DNA from: Sphingomonas sp. LR60
GTDB taxonomy: Bacteria; Pseudomonadota; Alphaproteobacteria; Sphingomonadales; Sphingomonadaceae
Length of the DNA: 64,000 nucleotides
Assembly: GCF_036855935.1 (NCBI RefSeq)
Contig: NZ_JASPFK010000001.1
Span: 2,358,501 to 2,422,500 of the forward strand
Direction of reading: 5' to 3'
The notes beneath the pieces are model-generated. The model did not search any database. It worked only from the letters and a program-made list of their open reading frames with translations, and was not told the origin of the DNA. The position numbers and the translations under genes were made by a program. Below are positions 18,207 through 28,371 of this stretch, piece by piece (within the stretch, counting starts at the first letter, position 1; each line of letters opens with the position of its first letter).

Positions 18207-19663
18207 ATGAGGACCAATCCGGGCTCCGCAGCAACCCCTACATCCGCCGCCCGCACCTGCTCGCCGGCGCGCTGCTCTTCGCGATATCGCTGGCGCTGTT
18301 CTGGCCCGGCTACGTCGAATACGACACGTTGCGCCAATATGAGCAGGTCGTGTCGGGCCAGCTCGACGACTGGCATCCGCCGATCATGGTGTGGCTCTGG
18401 CGCGCGCTGTTGCCGCTCGGGCAGGACGCCGCGCCGTTGCTGACGGTCCAGCTCGCGGGATATTGGTTCGGTCTCGCCCTCATCGCCGACGCGCTTGCCG
18501 AAACCGGCCGAAGCCGCGCCGGCTGGGCGATCCTCGCGACAGGCCTGCTGCCGCCGCTGCTCGGCTGGCAGGGCGTGGTGCTCAAGGACGCGCAACTGGT
18601 CGGCGCGAGCCTCGCCGCCACCGGGCTGATCGCGCGTCATCGCCTGCGCACGACGCCGGTGCCGCTCGCCAGCGGCGCGGCGGCGGCATTGCTGTTCGGC
18701 TATGCGCTGCTCGTCCGCGCCAATGCGGTGTTCGCGCTCGCACCGCTGATCGTCGCACTGCTCCTGCTGCGACGGCCCGCTGCGCAGCTTGCCGCCATGC
18801 TCGTCATCATCGGCGGCGTGCTCGCCGTGTCCGGCCCGATCAATCACCGCCTGCTCGGCGCGGAGCCGACCGACGTCACCAGCACCCAGCCGCGCTACGA
18901 CCTCGCCGGCATCGCCGCCCGCACCGACGCGCCGGTCGCCCGCCTTCCTGCCAGCACCGGTGCGACGTTGCGCGCGGCACATTGCGTGACGCCCTATTTC
19001 TGGGATCCGCTCGGCGACACCCCCGCCTGCGCTGCCGCGCTGGCGGCGCTCGATCCGCGCGTACCGGGCCCGCTCTATCGGGCGCTCGCCATCGAAGCGA
19101 TCCACCATCCGCTCGCTTATCTCCAGCAACGCGCCGCGCATCTGAACATGACGCTCCGCTGGCTCGTTGCGGCGCGCTTGCCGGGCGCGGAACCGCCGAC
19201 CGCCAGCGAGCCCAACAGCTACGGCCTCGCCAGTCCCGGCCGTGCGGCGGCGGCATGGCAGTCGCTGGCGGCACTCGCGATCCAGACGCCGCTCGGTTGG
19301 CCGTTCGCCTGGCTTGCCGCCGCGCTCGCGCTGCTGGCGGCGGCGCGCGGTGCCCGACCCGGCCCTACCCGCCGCGTCGCGCTGGGGCTGCTCGCCTCGG
19401 CACTCACGCTGGAGGCGAGTTTCGCGGCGATCTCGATCGCTGCCGATCTGCGCTACCATCTGTGGCCGATCCTCGCCACCGCGCTGGCGGGGGTGCTGCT
19501 CGTCCGGCGCCCGCCGACACGTCGCGCAATGATCGCTCTCGCCGCGCTCGCCGGCCTGCTCGGTGTCCCGGCGATCGTCGCCCGCGCGCGCTTCGCCACG
19601 CCACCGCAGGATTATGACGCGCTGCTCCACTGGACGCCGCCCGTGGCGCTGCTGCCACGCTGA
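18207..19663 (+). pseudogene. GT-C type membrane protein, probable one-base frameshift near the start
   Basis: About 480 residues with ten or so membrane helices; WPGYVEYDTLRQYEQ and the aromatic-acidic loop DDWHPPIMVWLW look like the first periplasmic loop of a GT-C glycosyltransferase. The body is open from 18179, but no ATG, GTG or TTG lies in that frame before TTG 18329, which would remove the first helix. ATG 18207 gives MRTNPG and is in frame with LRSNPYIRRPHLLAGALLFA only if one G is added to GGG at 18220-18222. A homopolymer deletion is therefore likely, but a TTG or CTG start cannot be excluded. Function is unknown; C-terminal stretches are clean. Confidence 0.6.
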
Positions 19664-19741
19664 GCGGAATTCGTTCACGACGACGCGCCTTTTTCGGAAT
19701 GTGCGCGTTGTGTCGCTCGTGAAACGTTCTGCCTCCCCCGC

Positions 19742-20918
19742 TTGAACCGGCTGGCACCCGACGAGGATGACGCACGCTTCATCCGCCGCGTGCTGTGGAT
19801 CATCGTGATCGTGGCGCTGGTCGCCGCGCTCTACCTCGCGCGACACCTGCTGATCCTCGCCTTCGGGTCGATGCTGATCGCGATCGTCATCCACGCGATC
19901 GCCGAATTGTATGCGACCCGCGCCCGACTCGGCTCCAAACGCGCGATGACTGCCGCGATCCTGACGCTGTTCGCGTTCCTCGGGCTGTTGTTCTGGCTGT
20001 TCGGGGTCGAGTTCCGCGCACAGGTCAACACGTTGGTCGTCGCGCTGCCCGGTCTGCTCGATCAATTCCAGGCGTACATGTCGCAAAGCCCGGTCGGCGC
20101 GAAGGTGGTGGACGCGGTGCGCGCGGCCTTCGCCGGCAGCCGAGTCGCACAGGATATCGGCGAGATCGTGCGCGGCGCCGGGCAGTTGTTGCTCAACACC
20201 GTGCTGGTACTGTTCGGCGCGATCTTCTTCGCGGTCGACCCGAAGATCTACGAGCGCGGCGTGCTGCTGCTGGTGCCGCCGTCGCGACGCGCCGCATTGG
20301 AGGATGCGCTCGGCGACGTCGGATCGACCCTGCTGCTCTGGCTGCGCGCCCAATTGATCCAGATGACCGCGATGGGCCTGATGGTCGGTGTCGGTTTGTG
20401 GGCGGCGGGCGTGCCCTCGCCCGCAATGCTCGGGCTGCTGACCGGGCTGAGCGAGTTCATCCCCTATGTCGGCCCGGTCGCCGCGATGCTGCCTGCGCTC
20501 GGCCTCGCCGCGACCGCCGGCACCGATCAACTGCTATCGGCGCTGGGCGTCTTCGCCGCGGTGCGAGATCATCCAGACCAATTTCGTCACGCCGTTCGTC
20601 ACCAGCCGAGTCGTCGCGATCCCGCCGGCGCTCAGCCTGTTCGCGATCATCGGCACCGGGGCGGTATTTGGCTTGTTCGGGCTGTTCTTCTCGGGCGGCA
20701 TCCTCGTCGTCGGCTTCACGCTGGTGCGCAGCCTGTATCTCCGTGAGATGCTGGGCGAAGACATTCCGCGTTCGCGCGAACGCACGCTGTTCACCGCGAT
20801 GGGGACGCCTCGTGAAGTAACCATCGACAAGCAAAGTGAAAAAGGGAACACTCAATTTAAGTGCCAGTTAACCTTTCTGCTTCAGATGCAGTTTGGTAAA
20901 CGAACCAGACAGGCGTGA
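19742..20918 (+). pseudogene. AI-2E family transporter, split by a one-base frameshift
   Basis: AI-2E family (PerM/TqsA-like) proteins are seven- to eight-helix inner-membrane exporters or permeases. The first frame, from TTG 19742 (MNRLAPDEDDARFIRRVLWI), runs through the GLMVGVGLWAAGVPSPAMLG and GLSEFIPYVGPVAAMLPAL family blocks to GVFAAV. The second frame resumes with EIIQTNFVTPFVTSRVVAIP and FGLFGLFFSGGILVVGF. Removing one base from CGAGATC at 20564-20570 joins them as one protein. The C-terminal tail after REMLGEDIPRSRE is unusual in composition and runs through the ctrA promoter region, so the true stop may be affected too. Confidence 0.85.
20857..20872 (+). promoter_or_regulatory. CtrA box upstream of ctrA
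   Basis: TTAAGTGCCAGTTAAC matches the full TTAA-N7-TTAAC consensus recognised by phosphorylated CtrA in Caulobacter. It lies 89 bases before the ctrA start, inside the odd AT-rich tail of the preceding gene. This fits direct autoregulation, which is established for Caulobacter ctrA; here it is inference from sequence. Confidence 0.75.
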
Positions 20919-20960
20919 CCGAGAAACGGTCTATCGCCGCCGACAACCGGGGAATTGCCG

Positions 20961-21656
<696 letters not shown>

Positions 21657-21733
21657 TCGAAGGATGACCTGTCGAGGTGCGTCGGCCGGGGCGATCTCGG
21701 CGCGCTGCCTCCAAGGTGATTGATCACCAAGGT

Positions 21734-21748
21734 TTAAACACGCTTTAA
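21734..21748. promoter_or_regulatory. Second TTAA-N7-TTAA site, downstream of ctrA
   Basis: TTAAACACGCTTTAA has exact CtrA half-site spacing. It sits 78 bases after the ctrA stop, next to a near-palindrome GGTGATTGATCACC (21715-21728). Because both flanking genes end here (convergent), no promoter is obvious; it may act in a small RNA promoter or be chance in an AT-rich gap. Confidence 0.35.
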
Positions 21749-21768
21749 GTCGTTCCAACGCACCAATC

Positions 21769-21844
21769 GTCATTGCGAGCGTAGCGAAGCAATCCAGGGC
21801 GTCCTGATCCGGCCCTGGATTGCTTCGCTACGCTCGCAATGACG
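21769..21844. repeat. Intergenic inverted repeat, family A copy 2
   Basis: Same GTCATTGCGAGCGTAGCGAA arms as the 18105 copy, but the central part is in the opposite orientation (CGTCCTGATCCGG), so the element can insert or invert either way round. It lies between the convergent ctrA and choice-of-anchor A genes. Confidence 0.9.
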
Positions 21845-21911
21845 GGTAAGTCGCCGCCACGAACTTAACCGAACGAAGCGACAGGAGGCGCCCCCGCCCC
21901 CGGCCCCTCCG

Positions 21912-22934
21912 TCAGGCCGCCGACGGAAGCGCCCGCTTGCGCCGGCGCAGCATCACGCCGAGCGCACCGAAGCCGACGAGCATCGTCATCCACGTCCGCG
22001 GCTCCGGCACTGCGGCGGTCGGGCGGAAGTTGGCGGAATAGGTGTCGAGGTGCATCTCGCCATTCTGCACCATCGAGTTGAACACCGCGCTGCCCTGGAT
22101 GTAATTGCTCGTCGTGCCCTTGGCGAGCGGCGCCAGCACCGATCCGCGCCACGCGGTCGTGAGGTTCACGTCGGTCGCCTCCGAAAAATTCCAGATCACG
22201 TTGCGCCCGAGCTGGTCGCTGTTGCCGAGAAAATTGTCGTCCAGCGTGATCGCCTTGCCGCTGACGTTGACGATCACCGTGTCGGCACCGTTTCGGTTGA
22301 AGGCGATTTCGCCGAACTTGGACAGGTCGCTGCCCGCCAGGGAGAACACCGCCACGCCGTTGCTGCCCGCGACCGCGTCGAAAGTGGCGCGATTGCTCGC
22401 GATCGACGTGGTGCTGTTCGCCGTCAGCGCCGCCAGACCGCTCGACAGGTCGGTCAGCGAGCGGGTCAGCGCGTCGCGTTGATCGATCAGCGCCTGGGTA
22501 AAGCCCGCGGCCGATGCCTGTCCCGAATTGACGGTGTTCTGGTTGACGTTGGTGTTGGCGATCGTGCCGCCGACCAGCACCGTCTGCGGATTGCCGTTGA
22601 GCGAGAAGCCGCTGGTGACGTTGCCGCCGACCGTCGCGCCGCCGACGAGGTTCTTCGTCCCGCCGGTCACGTCGCCGACGACCGTCAGCGCGGGCGTCTT
22701 CGCGCTCGAGGCAGCGGGCGTGCGGATCTGATAGTTGGACGAGTTGCCGCTCAGGGTGCCGCCGACGAAGGTGCGCCCCTCGACTTCCGAAGACGAGGTC
22801 AGGTTGCCGAGCACGATCAGGTTCCACTCATGCAGTGCATCGATGCCCTGAATGACGGTGGTGGCAGACGCCGGTGTGGCCGCCGCAAGCGCCAGCGCCG
22901 TCGTCAATCCCACCTTCCATGCTGTATGCGCCAT
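21912..22934 (-). CDS. Choice-of-anchor A family protein with PEPxxWA-CTERM tail
   Basis: A 340-residue exported surface protein. MAHTAWKVGLTTALALAAAT begins a signal peptide ending at ASA. The central region, rich in Gly, Asn, Ser and Thr (GGTLSGNSSNY, VGGATVGGNVTSGFSLNG, VIVNVSGKAITLDDNFLGN), is the choice-of-anchor A domain. The C-terminus has VPEPRTWMTMLVGFGALGVM followed by LRRRKR, the PEPxxWA-CTERM sorting signal that is processed by an exosortase-like system. It is likely to be attached to or released from the outer envelope, possibly with exopolysaccharide. It is monocistronic. Confidence 0.93.
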   Translation of the reverse strand: MAHTAWKVGLTTALALAAATPASATTVIQGIDALHEWNLIVLGNLTSSSEVEGRTFVGGTLSGNSSNYQIRTPAASSAKTPALTVVGDVTGGTKNLVGGATVGGNVTSGFSLNGNPQTVLVGGTIANTNVNQNTVNSGQASAAGFTQALIDQRDALTRSLTDLSSGLAALTANSTTSIASNRATFDAVAGSNGVAVFSLAGSDLSKFGEIAFNRNGADTVIVNVSGKAITLDDNFLGNSDQLGRNVIWNFSEATDVNLTTAWRGSVLAPLAKGTTSNYIQGSAVFNSMVQNGEMHLDTYSANFRPTAAVPEPRTWMTMLVGFGALGVMLRRRKRALPSAA

Positions 22935-23176
22935 CGTACCTGATCCCGAAGAATTGAGCCGGTTTCCTGACGCGCAGCGCGGCGCCTCGCAACGTCGTTT
23001 ACCTTCTTACCGATCCATTTTCGGGACGCGTGGCTGCAAACGATTGACTTCCAATCTTTTACCTCCGTGCGATCGTCGTGGCGGAGCTGATCCATGGCCC
23101 TGCTTCGTCGCGATCGGCATAAGCGCGACGTCCCGGATCACGTCCGGGATGCCGAATCGGAGTGACGTTCTCGGCC

Positions 23177-23935
23177 CTAGATACCGCCTTCGGTCACCAC
23201 GCGCCCGTCGGCCTCCAGCGCCGCAGTCAACGCAGCGATGCAGCGGTCGACCAGCGCCGGATCGGGCGAGCGGACCACGAAATTGGCGCCGGTTCGGCCG
23301 TCGCGGAAGAACGGATAGCTGCCGATCGCCACGCCCTCGTGCGCCTTCTCGGTGGCGCGCAGCAGCTCGGCGACCTCGCTTTCGGCGACCCAGCAGCCGA
23401 TCGTCGCGCTGACCACCGGACGGCCGCCTTCGAGCTTTCCGGTCAGCCAGTCGAGCATCCCGGCGGTGATATGCGGCACCCCCGCCATGATGAAGATGTT
23501 GCCGGCGCGAATGCCCGGCGCGCCCGAGACGCGGTTCTCGATCAGCGTCGCGCCCTCGGGCACGCGCGCCATCCGTCGCCGCGCGTCGGTCAACCCGCCG
23601 CGCGTCTCGTAATGACGCTCCAGCACCGCGATCGCCTCGGGATGATCGACGACCGGCACGCCCAGCGCCGCCGCGATCGCATCGACGGTGATGTCGTCGT
23701 GCGTCGGGCCGATCCCGCCGGTGGTGAACAGATAATCGTTCCGCGCCCGCAGCGTGTTGACCGCCTCGACGATCGCCTCCTCGCGATCGGGCACTACCCG
23801 CACCTCGACCAGCCGGATGCCCTGCACGTTCAACCAGGTCGCGAGCTGCGCGATATTCTTGTCCTGCGTGCGGCCGGACAGGATCTCGTCGCCGATCACC
23901 ACCAAAGCGGCGGTCCAGATGCGTTCAGTGGTCAT
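23177..23935 (-). CDS. CinA-like molybdopterin-binding domain protein
   Basis: A 252-residue protein made only of the COG1058 (MoCF_biosynth) domain. ALVVIGDEILSGRTQDKNIA is the opening strand and loop, and FTTGGIGPTHDDITVDAIAA is the family ligand-binding signature. FIMAGVPHITAGML follows. It lacks the C-terminal nicotinamide-nucleotide amidase domain of full CinA, as is normal for stand-alone forms in alphaproteobacteria, some of which are linked to ADP-ribose or NMN turnover. The precise substrate is unknown. It is divergent from map with a 50-base gap. Confidence 0.9.
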   Translation of the reverse strand: MTTERIWTAALVVIGDEILSGRTQDKNIAQLATWLNVQGIRLVEVRVVPDREEAIVEAVNTLRARNDYLFTTGGIGPTHDDITVDAIAAALGVPVVDHPEAIAVLERHYETRGGLTDARRRMARVPEGATLIENRVSGAPGIRAGNIFIMAGVPHITAGMLDWLTGKLEGGRPVVSATIGCWVAESEVAELLRATEKAHEGVAIGSYPFFRDGRTGANFVVRSPDPALVDRCIAALTAALEADGRVVTEGGI

Positions 23936-23985
23936 CCGCTCTCACTAGCTCGCAATCATCTGCCTGCCACGCTATATCGGCGCGC

Positions 23986-24810
23986 ATGACCGATTATGTG
24001 ACCGTCACCAGCGATGCGCCGCTCGCGCGCACCGGCGCGATCAAGCTGCACGGGCCGGAAGCCTTTGCGGGGATGCACAAGGCCGGGCGACTCGCCGCCG
24101 AAACGCTCGACATGCTCGTCCCGCACATGGTGCCGGGCGTGACCACCGCCGAGATCGACAAGCTGATCTACGACTTCGTCAAGGCCGGCGGCGGCGTGCC
24201 CGCGACGCTGGGCTATCGCGGCTATACGCATTCCAGCTGCATCTCGATCAACCATGTCGTCTGCCACGGCATTCCGGCCGACAAGGCGCTCAAGTCGGGC
24301 GATATCGTCAATGTCGACGTGACGCCGATCGTCGATGGCTGGCACGGCGACACCAGCCGCATGTACCTGATCGGCGACGTGCCGCTGAAGGCGAAGCGAC
24401 TGGTCGAGGTGACCTATGAATGCCTGATGCTCGGGATCGAGCAGGCGCGCCCCGGCAACACGATGGGCGACGTCGCGCACGCGATCCAGCGCCATGCCGA
24501 GGGGCATCGCTTCGGCGTCGTCCGCGACTTCTGCGGCCACGGCGTCGGGCGGCTGTTCCATGATGCGCCGGAAGTGGTGCACGTCGGCCGTCCGGGTACC
24601 GGGCCGGAGTTGAAGCCGGGAATGATCTTTACGATCGAGCCGATGATCAACATCGGTCGCCCCGACGTGAAGCTGCTCGACGACGGCTGGACCGCCGTGA
24701 CGCGCGACCGCTCGCTCTCGGCGCAGTTCGAACATTCGATCGGGATCACCGAGGACGGCTGCGAAATCTTCACCGGCTCGCCGGCCGGGCTCGACAAGCC
24801 GCCCTACTAA
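23986..24810 (+). CDS. map: Methionine aminopeptidase, type I
   Basis: Removes the initiator methionine from nascent proteins. The 274-residue product has the pita-bread fold and all five metal ligands: the two aspartates in VNVDVTPIVDGWHGDTSRMY, the His of CGHGVGRLFHDAPEV and the glutamates of FTIEPMIN and QFEHSIGIT. YRGYTHSSCISINHVVCHG is the conserved substrate-pocket histidine segment. ATG 23986 begins MTDYVTVTSDAPLARTGAIK. It stands alone between convergent and divergent neighbours. Confidence 0.97.
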   Translation: MTDYVTVTSDAPLARTGAIKLHGPEAFAGMHKAGRLAAETLDMLVPHMVPGVTTAEIDKLIYDFVKAGGGVPATLGYRGYTHSSCISINHVVCHGIPADKALKSGDIVNVDVTPIVDGWHGDTSRMYLIGDVPLKAKRLVEVTYECLMLGIEQARPGNTMGDVAHAIQRHAEGHRFGVVRDFCGHGVGRLFHDAPEVVHVGRPGTGPELKPGMIFTIEPMINIGRPDVKLLDDGWTAVTRDRSLSAQFEHSIGITEDGCEIFTGSPAGLDKPPY

Positions 24811-24819
24811 CCTCGCCCG

Positions 24820-25932
24820 TCAGGACACGATCCGGAACGTGTAGCTGTAATCGGTCGACGTTCCGCGCACGCCGACCCCGGTGATCTTCACCGTATAGCT
24901 CACCCCGGCCTTCAACCCCGTGACGTTGAACTGCAGGTTGTTGGGCACCGCGTAACCGACATTGTCGAAGCTGACATTGGTCACCGTCAACGCGCTCGCC
25001 CCGTCGCTGACCGCGATCGCTGCCTTCGAGAAATCGACCGTCGCGTTCGCGCCGCCGCGTTGCGTGGTGTCGGCGATGACGGTGAACGACAGCAGCGACG
25101 ACGTATCGAAATAGCGCGCCGGATAATCGCCATAGGGATAGGCGACGAACGGCGGCAGGTTGGCAGGTACGCTGACCCCGCCGGTGAACGACACCACCTT
25201 CATCGCCGCGGCGTCGGTGCGGCTGCCGTCGGCAAGCACCTGCGCCACGCGGCCATAAGCGATCTTGCCGAGGAACGGATCGAGCATCCAGCGGCGATGC
25301 CCGACGTTGTTGGCGACCAGGTTCGACGTCTCGGTCAACCACCCGCCGAGGTACATGTCTTCGGTGTAATAAGCGAGATACGGCGAGATCAGCCCGCCAT
25401 ACAGGTTGCTGCTCCCCGCCCCCGACGCGCCGAGCGTCGTATAGCATTTCCACGACGGAGCGGGCGTATGGCTCAATTGCCCGTTGGCCGCCATCATCAG
25501 CGCCGCCTGTGTCGCCTGTTCGTCGTCGGCGCTCGAGTAGGTGACGGCAGGCAGCCGATGGAGCGCGCGGATCGCATTGAGCCGCGCCAGCACATCGTCG
25601 CGCACGCTCTGCACGAGCGTGCCCGGCCGGCAATCGGCGACATCCGGCTGCGTGCTGAACAGCGCCGCGGCGTTGGCCGCCCAGCTACCGGTCGGCGTGA
25701 CCGGCGGCGGCATCGGCGTGGGGGTCGGTGTCGGTGAAGGCGCAGGCGTCGGGCTCGGCGCGGGGGTCGGACTCGGCGTGGGCGTGGGTGTCGGTGCGGG
25801 TGCCAGTTGCACGCCGCCGGTCGACGTGCCGCCGCTGGCGCCATCGCTGCCCCCGCCACCGCAGCCCACCAGCAGCAACGACAAGGCCGGGACGGCGCCG
25901 ATCCGGAATACGCGGGAGAATCGCATCGGCAT
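24820..25932 (-). CDS. CAP/SCP domain lipoprotein with Pro-Thr-rich linker
   Basis: A 370-residue lipoprotein. MPMRFSRVFRIGAVPALSLL leads to the lipobox LLVGC, then GGGGSDGASGG and a long linker of repeated Pro-Thr, Pro-Ser and Pro-Ala (residues ~45-80; the corresponding DNA is low-complexity). The CAP/SCP domain follows: VLARLNAIRALHRLPAVTYS, then QAALMMAANGQLSHTP with the conserved His, and NVGHRRWMLDPFLGKIAYG. The C-terminal ~100 residues resemble an Ig-like or fibronectin fold (NLQFNVTGLKAGVSYTVKIT). CAP proteins are secreted and of varied function; this one is anchored to the membrane. The start may be ATG 25932 or 25926. Confidence 0.88.
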   Translation of the reverse strand: MPMRFSRVFRIGAVPALSLLLVGCGGGGSDGASGGTSTGGVQLAPAPTPTPTPSPTPAPSPTPAPSPTPTPTPMPPPVTPTGSWAANAAALFSTQPDVADCRPGTLVQSVRDDVLARLNAIRALHRLPAVTYSSADDEQATQAALMMAANGQLSHTPAPSWKCYTTLGASGAGSSNLYGGLISPYLAYYTEDMYLGGWLTETSNLVANNVGHRRWMLDPFLGKIAYGRVAQVLADGSRTDAAAMKVVSFTGGVSVPANLPPFVAYPYGDYPARYFDTSSLLSFTVIADTTQRGGANATVDFSKAAIAVSDGASALTVTNVSFDNVGYAVPNNLQFNVTGLKAGVSYTVKITGVGVRGTSTDYSYTFRIVS

Positions 25933-25939
25933 CGCATAG

Positions 25940-26467
<528 letters not shown>

Positions 26468-26563
26468 CCCCATTCCTTCGCTCCGCTGTCATCGGAGCGT
26501 GCCACTTACCGCGCCACCTCGACCCTGCGTCGGGGCGACGCTTTTGCGAGAGAGAGCAACATC

Positions 26564-27976
26564 ATGGCGAACACGGCCGCAGACGTTCTGAGCAAGATCA
26601 AGGACGAGGAGATCGAGTGGGTCGATCTGCGTTTCACCGATCCGAAGGGCAAGTGGCAGCATCTGACCATGGTCGCCTCGGTGATGGGCGAGGACGAATG
26701 GACCGACGGCCTGATGTTCGACGGCAGCTCGATCGAGGGCTGGAAGGCGATCAACGAGTCGGACATGATCCTGAAGCCGGATCTGGACGCGGTCTACACC
26801 GATCCCTTCTCGGCCACCCCGATGCTGATCGTCTTCTGCGACATCGTCGAGCCGTCGACCGGCGAAGGCTATAGCCGCGACCCGCGTACCACCGCGAAGC
26901 GCGCCGAAGCCTATGTCGCCACCACCGGGATCGGCGACACCGTCTATGTCGGGCCGGAAGCCGAGTTCTTCATGTTCGACGACGTCCGTTTCGACACGTC
27001 GTACAACCAGTCGTACTTCAAGCTCGACGATATCGAGCTGCCGACCAACACCGGCCGCGAGTATGAGGGCGGCAACATGGCGCACCGTCCGCGCGCCAAG
27101 GGCGGCTATTTCCCGGTCGCGCCGGTCGACTCGGCGGTCGACATCCGCGGCGAGATGGTCTCGACGATGATCGAGATGGGCCTGCCGTGCGACAAGCACC
27201 ACCACGAGGTCGCCGCCGCGCAGCACGAACTGGGCCTGACCTTCGGTACGCTCACCACCACCGCCGACCGGATGCAGATCTACAAGTATGTCGTGCACCA
27301 GGTCGCACACGCCTACGGCAAGTCGGCGACGTTCATGCCGAAGCCGATCAAGGAAGATAACGGCTCGGGGATGCACACGCACTTCTCGATCTGGAACGGC
27401 AAGGAGCCGCTGTTCGCGGGCAACGGCTATGCCGGGCTGAGCGACACCTGCCTGTATTTCATCGGCGGCATCATCAAGCACGCTAAGGCGATCAACGCCT
27501 TCACCAACCCGACCACCAACAGCTACAAGCGGCTGGTGCCGGGCTATGAAGCCCCGGTGCTGCTCGCCTATTCGGCGCGCAACCGCTCGGCCTCGTGCCG
27601 CATCCCGTACGGCACCGGCCCGAAGAGCAAGCGCGTCGAGGTCCGCTTCCCGGACGCGATGGCCAACCCGTATCTCGCTTATGCGGCGCTGCTGATGGCG
27701 GGTCTGGACGGTATCCAGAACAAGATCCATCCGGGCGAGGCGATGGACAAGAACCTGTACGATCTGCCGCCGGCCGAGCTGGCGGAAGTGCCGACGGTCT
27801 GCGCCTCGCTGCGTGAAGCGCTCGATTCGCTGCTGGCCGACCACGACTTCCTGCTGAAGGGCGATGTGTTCACCAAGGACCAGATCGAGGCGTACGTCGA
27901 GTTGAAGTGGGCCGAAGTCGCGCGCTGGGAAATGACCCCCAGCCCGGTCGAGTTCGACATGTACTACAGCGCGTGA
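26564..27976 (+). CDS. glnA: Glutamine synthetase, type I
   Basis: Condenses glutamate and ammonia to glutamine with ATP, the main ammonium-assimilation step. The 470-residue length fits the dodecameric GSI-beta class. Present are the DGSSIEGW latch region, [10 protein letters not shown] (metal ligands), [29 protein letters not shown] (ATP site) and the adenylylation tyrosine in [10 protein letters not shown], so it should be inactivated by GlnE. The preceding glnB encodes the PII sensor that controls that step. ATG 26564 lies behind GAGAGAG. Confidence 0.98.
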   Translation: MANTAADVLSKIKDEEIEWVDLRFTDPKGKWQHLTMVASVMGEDEWTDGLMFDGSSIEGWKAINESDMILKPDLDAVYTDPFSATPMLIVFCDIVEPSTGEGYSRDPRTTAKRAEAYVATTGIGDTVYVGPEAEFFMFDDVRFDTSYNQSYFKLDDIELPTNTGREYEGGNMAHRPRAKGGYFPVAPVDSAVDIRGEMVSTMIEMGLPCDKHHHEVAAAQHELGLTFGTLTTTADRMQIYKYVVHQVAHAYGKSATFMPKPIKEDNGSGMHTHFSIWNGKEPLFAGNGYAGLSDTCLYFIGGIIKHAKAINAFTNPTTNSYKRLVPGYEAPVLLAYSARNRSASCRIPYGTGPKSKRVEVRFPDAMANPYLAYAALLMAGLDGIQNKIHPGEAMDKNLYDLPPAELAEVPTVCASLREALDSLLADHDFLLKGDVFTKDQIEAYVELKWAEVARWEMTPSPVEFDMYYSA

Positions 27977-28114
27977 GGCTGCCGTGCCGGCAGCCGGTGC
28001 GGCTTTGCCGCACACGCGCTGTCGGCCGGCCTCGCCGCAGGTGAGGACCGACGACGCCTGTCCTGAGCGCCTGCCTTCGCAGGCAGCCGAAGGGCGGCGT
28101 TGCCGGGTTCGAAT

Positions 28115-28148
28115 GAGGGCGTCTTCCCACCCGGAAGGCGCCCTCTTT
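28115..28148 (+). terminator. Rho-independent terminator after glnA
   Basis: GAGGGCG..TTCC pairs with GGAA..CGCCCTC around a CACCC loop and is followed by TTT. It lies 139 bases after the glnA stop. Between them is GC-rich sequence with smaller inverted repeats (for example GCTGCCGTGCCGGCAGC) and no gene. Confidence 0.8.
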
Positions 28149-28149
28149 C

Positions 28150-28225
28150 GTGACTGTGAGCGTAGCGAAGCAATCCAGGGCCGGACCAGGACGCCCTGGA
28201 TTGCTTCGCTACGCTCACAATGACG
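28150..28225. repeat. Intergenic inverted repeat, family A copy 3
   Basis: Arms GTGAGCGTAGCGAAGCAATC with their complement; this copy has compensating changes in both arms (GTGAGCG and CGCTCAC in place of GCGAGCG and CGCTCGC), which preserves pairing. Such paired change indicates selection for, or copying of, the fold. Confidence 0.85.
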
Positions 28226-28371
28226 GAAACGGACAATCCACCCTCACCTCACCCCGACAAACCCAAAGCTCACCGCGCCAAAGCTCAACTAGACTCCCCA
28301 TCGCTGCCGACTCGCGTACCATCGCATCCCTCTGCCACGACAACGGTCCGCGCCACCCGGGAGCCACAGCC

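Noticed and set aside
18164-20530. A 788-codon minus-strand frame opposite the GT-C and AI-2E genes
   Set aside because: Glu/Arg/Gln-rich composition without motif; the plus strand shows coherent membrane helices.
25680-25830. Microsatellite-like GTGTCGGTG repeats
   Set aside because: They encode the Pro-Thr/Pro-Ala linker of the CAP lipoprotein and are not a separate element.
28100-28115. GGGTTCGAAT as a tRNA T-arm
   Set aside because: No cloverleaf, acceptor stem or CCA can be built around it; it precedes the glnA terminator.
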